Below are positions 8,778 to 17,212 of a stretch of 64,000 nucleotides of DNA, piece by piece. Position 1 is the first letter of the stretch. Every line of letters begins with the position of its first letter. A program made the translations under genes and the position numbers. The notes under the pieces are model-generated. The model was given only the letters and a program-made list of their open reading frames with translations, ran no database searches and was not told the origin of the DNA. This DNA comes from JBJXGE01 sp046154185 (GTDB lineage: Bacteria > Planctomycetota > UBA8108 > UBA1146 > JAJFFE01), in NCBI GenBank assembly GCA_046154185.1, contig JBJXGE010000056.1, positions 1-64,000 of the forward strand. The letters are read 5' to 3'.

Positions 8778-9004
8778 GCCGTCTCCCTTTGCGTGACTGC
8801 GTTGTTGCATCTGCGATGTGTGGATGCGCGGCTTCCTCTGCGGACTCGCAGCGTACCGCCCTTCTGAAGGAGCTGCAATCTTGTCGATATAGCTTACAAT
8901 CCGTCGCATCCGGAGCCGCGCGATTTTTTTCGCGCCTCAAAGTGATGAATTTTCTCCGCCGCGGGCGTAACACGCCCGCGTGCGATGTAATAAGGAGCGA
9001 CCGC

Positions 9005-10828
9005 ATGTGCGGGATCTTCGGAGTTGTCTCGAAGCGAGAAATCGTGCCGCTCGTGATCGACGGTCTGTTGCGGCTCGAATATCGGGGCTACGATTCCTGC
9101 GGCATCGTCGTGCTCGACAAGAACCAGGCGCTCGCGGTGCGCAAGGGTGTCGGAGAAGTTGCGCTCGTCAGTCGCGAGGAGAATTTCAGCGAACTCAGCG
9201 GCACATGCGCGCTCGGTCACACGCGCTGGGCCACTCACGGTCGCGTCTCGCATGCGAATGCCCACCCGCATTTCGATTGCGGTCAAAACCACGCGGTCAT
9301 TCACAACGGAATTATCGAGAATCACGCGCAGCTCCGCACCGAACTCGAACGGCTCGGCCATCATTTCCATTCCGAGACCGACACGGAAGTCGTTCCACAC
9401 CTCATCGAGGAGGAGCTCAAGCGCGGTGGGCCGCTGCGCGAAGCGATTCTGCGCGCACTCAAACGCCTCACGGGTGCTTACTCGATCGGCGTTCTGAGCC
9501 GCGCCGAGCCGGGCGTCCTCTATGCGGCGCGCCGCGAGAGTCCGTTGATCGTTGGTCTCGCCGCGGATTTCACCTGTTTCGCGTCCGACCCGCTCGCGTT
9601 TAGCCACTTGACGAATCGCATCATTTACTTGGAGGACGGCGAGCTGTTGGCGATCGCCGCTGATGGCGCGCGCATTTGTCGCATCGCCGACGGCAAGCCC
9701 GTCGAACGCGCACCGACTGTGCACCACTTCGAATCGCGCGACGTCTCGCTCGGCGTGTTTCCCGACTACATGTCGAAGGAGATCCAGGAAAACGGATTGG
9801 TGGCGCGCACGGCACTCAGCATCGACCGCCGACAAATTGACGCCGTCGTGACGGCAATCGAAAAGGCAAAGCACACGTTTTTGACGGGGATCGGCACTTC
9901 GTACTACGTTGCCATGATGGCGCAATACGCGTTCTCGAAACTCACCGGACGTTTCGTGCCGGCGTTGTCTTCCGACGAGTTGCCCTACCTCGCGAACTTC
10001 TCGCCGACCGAGCATGTGATTGCGATCTCGCAAAGCGGCGAGACCTACGACACATTGAAGGCGTTGCGGTTGGCGCGTCAACACGGCGCCACGTTGTCGG
10101 CAGTCTTAAACGTACCGACCTCGTCGATGGCGCGGGAAGTGAACCAATTCATCGATCAACGAGCCGGCGCGGAAATCTGCGTGCTGTCGACGAAATCGAC
10201 GATGTCGCAGCTCGTGATCCTACTCCGCGTCGCACTCGCACTCGCCGAACGCAATGGGCGACTCGACGCCGCGCAATTGCGCGCGTACTACGATGAGTTG
10301 GCCGCGCTGCCGCCGCAGCTCGATCGCATTTGGAGTAGCCCGCACGATACGTTGCGCGACTGCGCGCGCCGCTATAGCGTCATTCGCAATTGGTTTTTCT
10401 TAGGGCGAGCGTTTTATCACGGACTCGCGCTCGAGGCCGCGCTCAAGTTTAAGGAAGTCACCTATTGTCACGCCGAGGGGCTGCCGGCCGGCGGCCTCAA
10501 ACACGGCACGATCTCGCTCATCGACGAATCCATGCACAGCGTGATGTTCCTGCCCGGCGCCCAGTCGCATGACCTGCGCACGCAGTGTCTCGGGGCCGTC
10601 GCCGAAATTCGCGCGCGCGGCGGCACTGTCATCGCGTTCCAGCCGGACGGCGCGGGCGATCCGGATAACCACTTCACAGTCCGCATCGAGCATCCGGACA
10701 ACGGTTCCTTGACCAATCCGCTCCTCGCGCTCATGCAAGCGCAACTCTTCGCGTACTACACAGCGCGCGCGCTCGGTCGAAATGTCGATAAGCCGCGAAA
10801 TCTCGCGAAGTCCGTGACCGTCGGGTAA
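9005..10828 (+). CDS. glmS: Glutamine--fructose-6-phosphate aminotransferase (isomerizing)
   Basis: A 607-residue GlmS, which makes glucosamine-6-phosphate for peptidoglycan and lipopolysaccharide. The start MCGIFGVV places the catalytic cysteine directly after the initiator methionine, and AAGGAG lies seven bases upstream; the frame stays open upstream to 8690 but that region is not GlmS. The glutaminase domain shows GHTRWATHG, HNGIIENH and SETDTEV. Two SIS domains follow, with GIGTSYYVA, AISQSGET, STKSTMSQL and the C-terminal end PRNLAKSVTVG, which matches the family end. The 227-bp divergent leader shared with the lipoprotein gene shows no obvious glmS ribozyme. Confidence 0.97.
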   Translation: MCGIFGVVSKREIVPLVIDGLLRLEYRGYDSCGIVVLDKNQALAVRKGVGEVALVSREENFSELSGTCALGHTRWATHGRVSHANAHPHFDCGQNHAVIHNGIIENHAQLRTELERLGHHFHSETDTEVVPHLIEEELKRGGPLREAILRALKRLTGAYSIGVLSRAEPGVLYAARRESPLIVGLAADFTCFASDPLAFSHLTNRIIYLEDGELLAIAADGARICRIADGKPVERAPTVHHFESRDVSLGVFPDYMSKEIQENGLVARTALSIDRRQIDAVVTAIEKAKHTFLTGIGTSYYVAMMAQYAFSKLTGRFVPALSSDELPYLANFSPTEHVIAISQSGETYDTLKALRLARQHGATLSAVLNVPTSSMAREVNQFIDQRAGAEICVLSTKSTMSQLVILLRVALALAERNGRLDAAQLRAYYDELAALPPQLDRIWSSPHDTLRDCARRYSVIRNWFFLGRAFYHGLALEAALKFKEVTYCHAEGLPAGGLKHGTISLIDESMHSVMFLPGAQSHDLRTQCLGAVAEIRARGGTVIAFQPDGAGDPDNHFTVRIEHPDNGSLTNPLLALMQAQLFAYYTARALGRNVDKPRNLAKSVTVG

Positions 10829-10847
10829 CGAGCGCGGCGCGACGCGT

Positions 10848-12314
10848 TCAAAGACTTTTCAAATATTCGAGCAGCGCTTCCTTGTCGCTCGTCGAAAGTG
10901 TCGTGCCGTAGAGGTGGCCGACGTTGCTGTCACCGCGTACGGCCGTATCGAGCAGCCAACCGACGCGCTCCGCTTCGGGACCTTGCGTGACGAAGCCGAC
11001 GTTGATCGGGTCGTACACGTCGTAGCCGCGATAAAAACGCTTCGTGCGTTTCTCGACCGGCTCGAGCAATTCCCGCAAGGTCGGCACGGCGCCGTTATGC
11101 AAGTAAGGAGCTCGCAGCCACAGGCCATCTAAGGGCGGCGAACAGTAGCCATCGTTCTTCACCATGTCGGGTCGCGTAATGCCGAGGTCCTTCACGGCGC
11201 GGTTCGCCTTGTCGGCGGCTTCCTGGGTCCAAGTGTCGAGGCGTTCGCGGTCGGTTTGAATCTCCGCGATCGGGATCGGCTTGTTTGTGAACTCGCGACC
11301 GGGCTCGTGACAGCTCGCGCAGTCCCGGTCGTAGATCGCTTTGCCGGCGGTCGCAAGCGCCGGCTTGATCGCGTGTTCGCCCGTGAAGGGCCACTTGGGC
11401 GGTGGCAACGCGCTGAGAAAGTTGTCGAGTTCTTCCATGCGCTTGAGAAACGGCGCGCCAGCGCGTGCGCCGAGGCCGAGCGCGGAGTCGATGAGCACCG
11501 AGCGCACCGCCGGCGTGTCACAGCTCCAGTTGAGGTAGCGCGGAACTTCGGGCGTACCCTTGCGAACGCCCAAATTCCACACCGAAGGAAAGTCCGCCTG
11601 ACCCGTCGAGTTGTCGACCGGCATATTCGTCATGAAGTACTTGGTGAGGTTCATCGGATCGTCGCGCCCCTTGCCCCAATGTGGCATACCGGGTCGGTTC
11701 ATCCAGTCGAACTGCTCTTCTTGCTCGAGCAGCGTCTTGCGCGTGAACGGAATGATCACGAAGCGATAGAGCACTTGATCGAGAAAACTCAGCTCCGTTT
11801 CGCGCTCGATCAACGGCATCAGCGTGTCCGCGTTGAAACGCGGATCCTTGGCCGCGGCCGTCAAGAACCGAATGATCCCTTGCACGTCCGTCGTGTGGGA
11901 CGGCGCGGCGGCCACGACGTTCGGCACCTCGTCATCTTTGGCGCGCCAAGTGCCCGTGTGACAAATTGCGCAGTTATTCGCGATGCGTGGGAAACCGATG
12001 ACTTTCTTCGAGAACCCGGCCGGCACTTCCTGCCCTTCTTCCCAAACCAGGCCGAAGGACTTCCAACCACCTGATCCGGGTAGCAGGTCGGGAAATGCGC
12101 GCGGCAGGACCAACCAAATCCAGTACGGTAATCCGCGATCATTTTCCGCGCCGATGGAGCCATACTTAAAGCGGTCGGCTTCGTCTTTGAACGCGCGCTG
12201 CGGTTCCTCGCGGAAGAACTTGTACCAAGCAATGAATCCTAGTACTCCGCCGAGTACCAGCAGTACACCAAGAACGATCAACAGCTTCTTCTTCTTCGAA
12301 CTACGCTTTATCAA
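10848..12314 (-). CDS. Di-haem c-type cytochrome, membrane anchored
   Basis: A 488-residue protein with a lysine-rich start (KRSSKKKK), one transmembrane helix (about 11-30) and a periplasmic part carrying two CxxCH haem sites: CAICH in the N-terminal half and CASCH in the C-terminal half. It is a close relative of the cytochrome encoded next to it: both share YGS(I/T)G, GLPYWIW-type, FPSVWN/FPSIWQ, a PLDGLWLRAPYLHNG block and FYRGYDVYDP. The LHNGAVPTL motif after the second haem is typical of di-haem peroxidase/MauG/RoxA-related cytochromes, but no specific enzyme is indicated. The start is TTG with AGGGGAA upstream, 18 bases after the previous gene; it is the last gene of a four-gene operon. 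It most likely transfers electrons or performs a haem-based oxidation in the periplasm. Confidence 0.87.
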   Translation of the reverse strand: MIKRSSKKKKLLIVLGVLLVLGGVLGFIAWYKFFREEPQRAFKDEADRFKYGSIGAENDRGLPYWIWLVLPRAFPDLLPGSGGWKSFGLVWEEGQEVPAGFSKKVIGFPRIANNCAICHTGTWRAKDDEVPNVVAAAPSHTTDVQGIIRFLTAAAKDPRFNADTLMPLIERETELSFLDQVLYRFVIIPFTRKTLLEQEEQFDWMNRPGMPHWGKGRDDPMNLTKYFMTNMPVDNSTGQADFPSVWNLGVRKGTPEVPRYLNWSCDTPAVRSVLIDSALGLGARAGAPFLKRMEELDNFLSALPPPKWPFTGEHAIKPALATAGKAIYDRDCASCHEPGREFTNKPIPIAEIQTDRERLDTWTQEAADKANRAVKDLGITRPDMVKNDGYCSPPLDGLWLRAPYLHNGAVPTLRELLEPVEKRTKRFYRGYDVYDPINVGFVTQGPEAERVGWLLDTAVRGDSNVGHLYGTTLSTSDKEALLEYLKSL

Positions 12315-12332
12315 CTGCGATTCCCCTTGCGG

Positions 12333-14231
12333 TCAAAATGTCTTGAGGTATTCGATCAACGCGTCTTTGTCGGACGCGCTGAGCTCGGTTCCGTAGGCTT
12401 TGCCTTCGTGACCGACGTTGCGGTTACCGTCGCTGCTGGTATCGAACAGGAAATACTTTCGCCCGTTTTCTTCAGCGACGGTCGACACGAATCCGACGTT
12501 TTGCGGATCGTAGACGTCGTACCCGCGATAGAACTTTTGCGGCCGCGCCGAACTCGGATTCAGCAGGTCGCGCAACGTCGGCACCGACCCATTGTGCAGA
12601 AACGGCGCGCGCAACCACACACCGTCGAGCGGCGAATTTGCGTAGCCAAAAGTCTTGCGAAAGTGCTGGAAGCGTTCATCTGGGTAGCCGGCGTAGAGCT
12701 GATTTTGATTCGCACAAAGCTCGAACGAGTAAGAATCGAGCCGGCCCCGATCCGTCTTGATTTCGTCGATGGGCGTGACTTTGCCGACGCGTTCGCCGCC
12801 GAAGTCTGTTCCGTTCTGTCCATGGCAACTCGCGCAATACTCGCCATAAACTGTCTTCCCGCGGGCTGCGCGTTCGCGATCGATGGGATACGGATACGCG
12901 GGCGGCTTTGCATCGAGGAGCCATGCTTCCATGCGTTTCACCGACTCGCGATCGATGGTAGGCGGGAGCGCGCCAGTGCCGAACGCAGCGCTGCGGTTTC
13001 GCTCCTCAACGGATGAGTTGTTGCCGTCCCAGTGGAGCTGCATCCCTTGGCGCGACCGTTGTTGCCAGATCGAAGGAAAGTCGCAGACGCCGATCCATTC
13101 CGCGGCCGGTATCTTGTCCATGCGGAAGTTCAACAGCACCTTCGGTGGATTGAACGTGTCGACGCGTCCCGGCCCGAATGCCGGTTCGCGGTCCATGAAC
13201 GCGAAACGCTGCCGCAGCGTGAGTAACCGCTGGCGCATGCGTTCGATCGCCACGAAATGTAGGAGCGCGCGATTGAGCCAATCATCGGTGCCACCGATGC
13301 GCTCGATCTCCTCGAGCACGCGTTGCGGCGTGAATTTCTCATCGATCGCGCACGCGGACAGGAAACGCTGAAAGCCCTGCAAGTCGAAAGTGTTCGCCGG
13401 CATACCGACAATCACTCGGGGCGTGCTCGTCGGAGTGTCCCGCACGGTGCCCACGTGGCACACCGCGCAATTCAGAAACACTCGATCTATGCCCTGCACG
13501 TTGCGCATCGAGACGCCGGCCGGGAATTCGCGGCCGGGTTCAAATACAAAACCAAGCGACTGGAGCCCTTTCCCGGGCAGGTGCTCCGGGAACATCTCGG
13601 GCAGCACTTTCCAAATCCAATAGGGAATACCCGCGTCGCGTTCGCCACCCGTCGAGCCGTACTTGAAATGCTCGACGGGATCCGAGTACACGACCGGAAC
13701 GTCGCGCGAAAACCGGTTGGCAAGATAGCCCACCGAGAGTAACACGCCGAGCGCCGCGAACGCGGCGACGCGCCGCCACAATTTTCGTGCGGGGCGATAC
13801 TGGTAACTGACGATGAAATTCGCGAGCCACTTGCGGCCCAAGAACACTTGACCGAGGTATAGGCCAGGCGCGACTTCTCGAATCTCATCTCGCACCAACT
13901 TCGCGACGAGCGACGTCTTCGAGTAATCGATGACGATGCAGTCTTTCTCGTCGAACCAACTCTTGTCGTAATAAAGGCGCGCCTTAATGCCGCGCAGGCC
14001 AAACGGCGTGATGCGATTCACCAAGTAGCCGGCGCTCTTGTGAAAGACTTTGCCTTGCCAGAGAAACCAACGGGCAAACCAAGCGATGAATCGGGCGCAA
14101 GCGGTCCCGGCGGCGCGGACCACCGCAGTGCCCCTCGCTTCGCCATCTGGAATCTCGCCAACCGGGCTCCGAGTGAACAACTCGTCAAGCTCGACCTGCG
14201 ACATCTTGAGCAGCTTGGGTTCATCCAGCAT
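12333..14231 (-). CDS. Di-haem c-type cytochrome with an N-terminal accessory domain
   Basis: A 632-residue fusion. Residues 1 to about 150 form a domain (KMSQVELDELF, WQGKVFHK, VIDYSKTSLVAK, RDEIREVAPGLYLGQV) that is also the whole of the protein encoded at 14286-14744. A transmembrane helix follows (about 176-193), then a periplasmic di-haem cytochrome homologous along its length to the gene downstream, with haem sites CAVCH and CASCH and the blocks PLDGVWLRAPFLHNG and FYRGYDVYDPQNVGFV. The topology implies a cytoplasmic accessory domain joined to a periplasmic cytochrome. The ATG has a GGGGGAAG-type SD. The cytochrome part belongs to the di-haem peroxidase-like group; the substrate or partner is unknown. 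Confidence 0.87.
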   Translation of the reverse strand: MLDEPKLLKMSQVELDELFTRSPVGEIPDGEARGTAVVRAAGTACARFIAWFARWFLWQGKVFHKSAGYLVNRITPFGLRGIKARLYYDKSWFDEKDCIVIDYSKTSLVAKLVRDEIREVAPGLYLGQVFLGRKWLANFIVSYQYRPARKLWRRVAAFAALGVLLSVGYLANRFSRDVPVVYSDPVEHFKYGSTGGERDAGIPYWIWKVLPEMFPEHLPGKGLQSLGFVFEPGREFPAGVSMRNVQGIDRVFLNCAVCHVGTVRDTPTSTPRVIVGMPANTFDLQGFQRFLSACAIDEKFTPQRVLEEIERIGGTDDWLNRALLHFVAIERMRQRLLTLRQRFAFMDREPAFGPGRVDTFNPPKVLLNFRMDKIPAAEWIGVCDFPSIWQQRSRQGMQLHWDGNNSSVEERNRSAAFGTGALPPTIDRESVKRMEAWLLDAKPPAYPYPIDRERAARGKTVYGEYCASCHGQNGTDFGGERVGKVTPIDEIKTDRGRLDSYSFELCANQNQLYAGYPDERFQHFRKTFGYANSPLDGVWLRAPFLHNGSVPTLRDLLNPSSARPQKFYRGYDVYDPQNVGFVSTVAEENGRKYFLFDTSSDGNRNVGHEGKAYGTELSASDKDALIEYLKTF

Positions 14232-14285
14232 GACGAGACTTCCCCCTACCTACCGTCAAAAAACTGATAACAAGTCGACCGCAAA

Positions 14286-14744
14286 TCAGACGGCAAGTTC
14301 CAACGCAAAATCGATCAGTCGCCTCTTGCCCCACCAAACCTTGCCGAGGTAGAGCCCCGGCGCAACCAATCGAATCTCGTCGCGAATCTTGCGCGCGAAC
14401 AACGACGTCTTGGAGTAATCGAGCACGATGCACGGCTTGCCATCGATCCAGCTCGCCGTGAGGTAAACGCGCGCGACGATCGCTTGCACGCCAGCGATCG
14501 TGACCTTGTTCTGGAGTGTCGCGTCGTCACCGTTAGGGCTGGGCGTGAAGACCTTGCCTTGCCACGCGAAGCGACGAACGAGTCGCGCCAGAATCCGCGT
14601 CCAAATGGTGCCAGGACGTGCGATTGCAGTTCCGCGCGAGTCACCGCGCGGAATCGGCCCGGGCGGGCTGTTTTGGAACAACGTGTCTAGTTCTGCTTGC
14701 GACATCTTGAGCAGATCCGCGACTCTTAGATCCGCAACTTGCAT
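14286..14744 (-). CDS. Stand-alone copy of the accessory domain fused to the adjacent cytochrome
   Basis: A 152-residue protein that aligns over its full length with the first 150 residues of the cytochrome encoded just downstream: LLKMSQAELDTLF versus LLKMSQVELDELF, FAWQGKVF versus FLWQGKVF, VLDYSKTSLFARKIRDEI versus VIDYSKTSLVAKLVRDEI, and VAPGLYLGKVW versus VAPGLYLGQVF. It has no haem motif and no clear transmembrane helix or signal peptide, so it is probably cytoplasmic or membrane-peripheral. AAGGAG lies nine bases before the ATG. It sits 40 bases after the large cytochrome lipoprotein gene and 54 before the fusion gene, inside the operon. I do not recognise the family; paired fused and free copies suggest subunits that interact through this domain. 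Confidence 0.82.
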   Translation of the reverse strand: MQVADLRVADLLKMSQAELDTLFQNSPPGPIPRGDSRGTAIARPGTIWTRILARLVRRFAWQGKVFTPSPNGDDATLQNKVTIAGVQAIVARVYLTASWIDGKPCIVLDYSKTSLFARKIRDEIRLVAPGLYLGKVWWGKRRLIDFALELAV

Positions 14745-14784
14745 CTGGGTCGACTCCTTGATGGCGGACGCGTGGGCGTCCCGC

Positions 14785-16914
14785 CTACATCGTCTTGAGA
14801 AACTCGATCAACGCGCGCTTGTCATCGTCCGGGAGTTCTTCGCCGAATGTGTGCCCCTTGTTGACGATGAGGTCCGGGCACTTGCTCGCCTTGAAAAGTT
14901 CCGGCGCCACGTCCTCTTTCATGAGCGCCTTCGCCGCTGCGGCGTCTAGATTGCCGAGCTTGATCTTCGCGAGCGCGAGCTTGATGCGCATGATCAGCCC
15001 GACCATGTCCTTGGGTGATTGATCCGGGCTGATGTTCGTCAACAGATTGATGGGAGTGCCCTCCGGAATCGGCCCCAAGCGCAAGTAGCCATCGGCATCG
15101 ATCTGCGAGCGCAACAAGATCCGCAGCGCTTTGGGAATCACGGCTTCCTGGAGCTGGAGGTCGCACTCGCGAGTGGTGCGCCAGATCTCATCTTTACGGC
15201 GCTGTGGCCACAGCAAGAGCCCGATAGCATCGTCGAATGCCGCCATGCGACCGGCGACCGATGGATCGCCGTTATAGAGCCCGAGCGCGTTGTTGTGCAG
15301 GAATGGCGCCGAAGTCCAAATACTGATGAGCGACGGCGTGCGATAGTAACCGCGCCCGCCGCCCGGCGCCTTGAACTTCTCCATTCGCTCGGTGTACGGG
15401 TTGAAGACTTCGATGTCCCCAACCGCATCGCGCGTCTTGTAAGTCTCGGACGAGAAGGTGTCCCAGATATGCCCGCGGGTGGCGTTCGTGCCGAGCGCGC
15501 GCCCGGCGTTCGTCTTAATTTTCGTGACCGGATGTGGCTTATCGTCCGACAGGAAATTGTCGGTCAAGAAATCGATCTTCACGACTTCTTCGCGAAACCA
15601 CGCTTCCGGATCCGCAGTGCCGGCCGGCGGTCGTTTGCTCGAGTGGCAAGTAGCACAGTTTTCCGCGAAGACGATCTTGCCGCGCGTCAATTGCGTGGCA
15701 TCGGTAGTCAGGTAACGGGCGCCGCCAGGCGCATCTTTCAACAACAGCGGTTTACTGCGCTGAAAAAACTTGGCGATGTTGGCGATCTTCTCTTCCGTCG
15801 CGCGCCAATACACCGAGTTCTCCTGCGCGGTTTTGACGCTAAACGGCTTTTGGCCACCGAGGCCGATCAGCGGGTTGTGCTGCTGCAACCAGTGTTGCGA
15901 GTACATGCCGATATTGACGTAGACGCGAATCGTGGCGCCCGGCACGCCGACCGAGTCGGCGCCATCCTTGAGTACGTGCGGGACTTTCATCGCAGTCGTC
16001 TCGCCGGGAATATTCAGAGTGTCACCGGCCATTTTTTCTTCGCTGGCCATCGTCAGCCGCGCGTTGAGATCGAAAATCGCATTGATCATGTTGGGGTTAT
16101 TGATGTGATCGGTTGCGATGCGCGAAGTGTCCGAAGTGCCGGGCGGCTGGTTTTTCAGCATCTCCCAGAATAGTCCACCCTCGCGCACGTTGTGCGCGAA
16201 CACGCGGCCCTCGCGAATGTACTGATTGCCGATGATCGAGGACAAATTCTCCCACTTCGGCTCTTCCGGATTGCCTGGTGGATTCAAAGGATGAAAGGCG
16301 ATGTGGCACGAACCACACGTGACGCCGACCCGATACGGTCGAACGAGCTTCGCGTCGACGGCATAGTCGGCGTCGTTGTAGAACTTGTTGGCGTCCCACT
16401 TTTTGCGCGCGTCCGCGTCGAACTTCGGATTCGGGAAGAGACGGAATCCCAACACACCCGAGGAGCGACCATACGCGCTCTCATCGATGCCAGCCGGCGC
16501 CGGCTCCACGCGCTCGTCGAGATAGAGCCCAAACTCGTCGGGCTTCGTCGCCATCCTAAATCCCGGCTCATTGATGAGTCCGACATCTTTGAAGCGCGAG
16601 CCGCGGCGTCGAGAGTCGAGCGTTTTCAGGAGATCCATAAGCCCGAAACTCTCGCAGGCCATGCGATCCCAAAACTGCTCGTTGCCGCCCGCCCATAAAT
16701 TCCAAGTATTGCGTCCTTTGATTTCATCCGCGCTGAGCGCGATCCCGCCATCCATCGCCTGGAAGACATCGGTCGTGATCTCAGGAAACGCCGCGGTTGA
16801 TCGACCGCCCGCGTCATCGACGAGCGATTCGCGACTGCAGCCGAATCCGGCCACGGCACACGCCATCGCGAGCACAACGACTCGAGTCAAATCGTGAGTC
16901 TGTTTCCTTTGCAT
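14785..16914 (-). CDS. Large c-type cytochrome lipoprotein
   Basis: The 709-residue protein is a lipoprotein (hydrophobic helix then AGFGC, cysteine 26) with two haem sites: CGSCH followed by IAFHP in the first third, and CATCH in the middle. Other features are GYYRTPSLISIWTSAPFLHNN, related to the LHNG block of the two downstream cytochromes, and the ending DDKRALIEFLKTM, which resembles their ends (DKEALLEYLKSL). The ATG has GGGAGA six bases away; the frame is open upstream to 17040 but without signal features. It is the first gene of the operon. The protein should be anchored in the periplasm or outer membrane and could pass electrons to or from the smaller cytochromes. Its size and low similarity mean it could be an oxidase rather than a carrier. 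Confidence 0.85.
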   Translation of the reverse strand: MQRKQTHDLTRVVVLAMACAVAGFGCSRESLVDDAGGRSTAAFPEITTDVFQAMDGGIALSADEIKGRNTWNLWAGGNEQFWDRMACESFGLMDLLKTLDSRRRGSRFKDVGLINEPGFRMATKPDEFGLYLDERVEPAPAGIDESAYGRSSGVLGFRLFPNPKFDADARKKWDANKFYNDADYAVDAKLVRPYRVGVTCGSCHIAFHPLNPPGNPEEPKWENLSSIIGNQYIREGRVFAHNVREGGLFWEMLKNQPPGTSDTSRIATDHINNPNMINAIFDLNARLTMASEEKMAGDTLNIPGETTAMKVPHVLKDGADSVGVPGATIRVYVNIGMYSQHWLQQHNPLIGLGGQKPFSVKTAQENSVYWRATEEKIANIAKFFQRSKPLLLKDAPGGARYLTTDATQLTRGKIVFAENCATCHSSKRPPAGTADPEAWFREEVVKIDFLTDNFLSDDKPHPVTKIKTNAGRALGTNATRGHIWDTFSSETYKTRDAVGDIEVFNPYTERMEKFKAPGGGRGYYRTPSLISIWTSAPFLHNNALGLYNGDPSVAGRMAAFDDAIGLLLWPQRRKDEIWRTTRECDLQLQEAVIPKALRILLRSQIDADGYLRLGPIPEGTPINLLTNISPDQSPKDMVGLIMRIKLALAKIKLGNLDAAAAKALMKEDVAPELFKASKCPDLIVNKGHTFGEELPDDDKRALIEFLKTM

Positions 16915-17212
16915 GCGATCTCCCTCTCTCCCGGGCGGCCCTGCCGGTGTTGGTCGACAACCCGCAGGGCGATTCGAGTAGTCACTTGTATTGCTGAAGT
17001 TCAGACGGCTCCGCGCGCGCGGATTACTTCCCCGACGCAAGGTGTAATCCTAGTCGGCCATCTTCTGCAACAGATTTTTTTGCTTGCGGTTAAAGACAAT
17101 GCTCTATTTGTCGCCGAGCGAAACGCCGGGGAGAAAGACCGCGCGCGGACTTTGCTGCGCCAAAAAATTTGGCGAGACGACAGCGAAGCCATTCAGCGTC
17201 AGCGCGGACCGC
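16915..17212. other. Gap upstream of the cytochrome operon, with two inverted repeats
   Basis: No gene is supported in these 298 bases between the 5'-nucleotidase gene and the cytochrome operon, both on the minus strand. The stretch holds an inverted repeat GGATTAC (17021-17027) / GTAATCC (17044-17050), about 110 bases upstream of the first cytochrome start, and an AT-centred hairpin with arms CGCCAAA/TTTGGCG near 17158-17174, just downstream of the nucleotidase stop. Neither is followed by a T-run on the minus strand, so they are not clear terminators. The operon promoter is expected here but no sigma-70 site stands out. Confidence 0.35.

Noticed and set aside
8881..8900. TTGTCG and TACAAT as a glmS promoter
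   Set aside because: The two hexamers are only eight bases apart; no matching -35 sits at 16-18 bases.
8894..10084. Long minus-strand open frame inside glmS, and similar long frames opposite other genes (for example 30067-31575, 34941-36332, 37584-38837)
   Set aside because: They run antisense to well-supported genes, follow from GC-rich codon third positions, lack SD sites and read as Arg/Ala-rich nonsense.
10848..16914. Rubber oxygenase (RoxA) or MauG as the specific identity of the cytochromes
   Set aside because: Only the general two-CxxCH and LHNG layout is shared; no specific active-site residues could be confirmed by eye.
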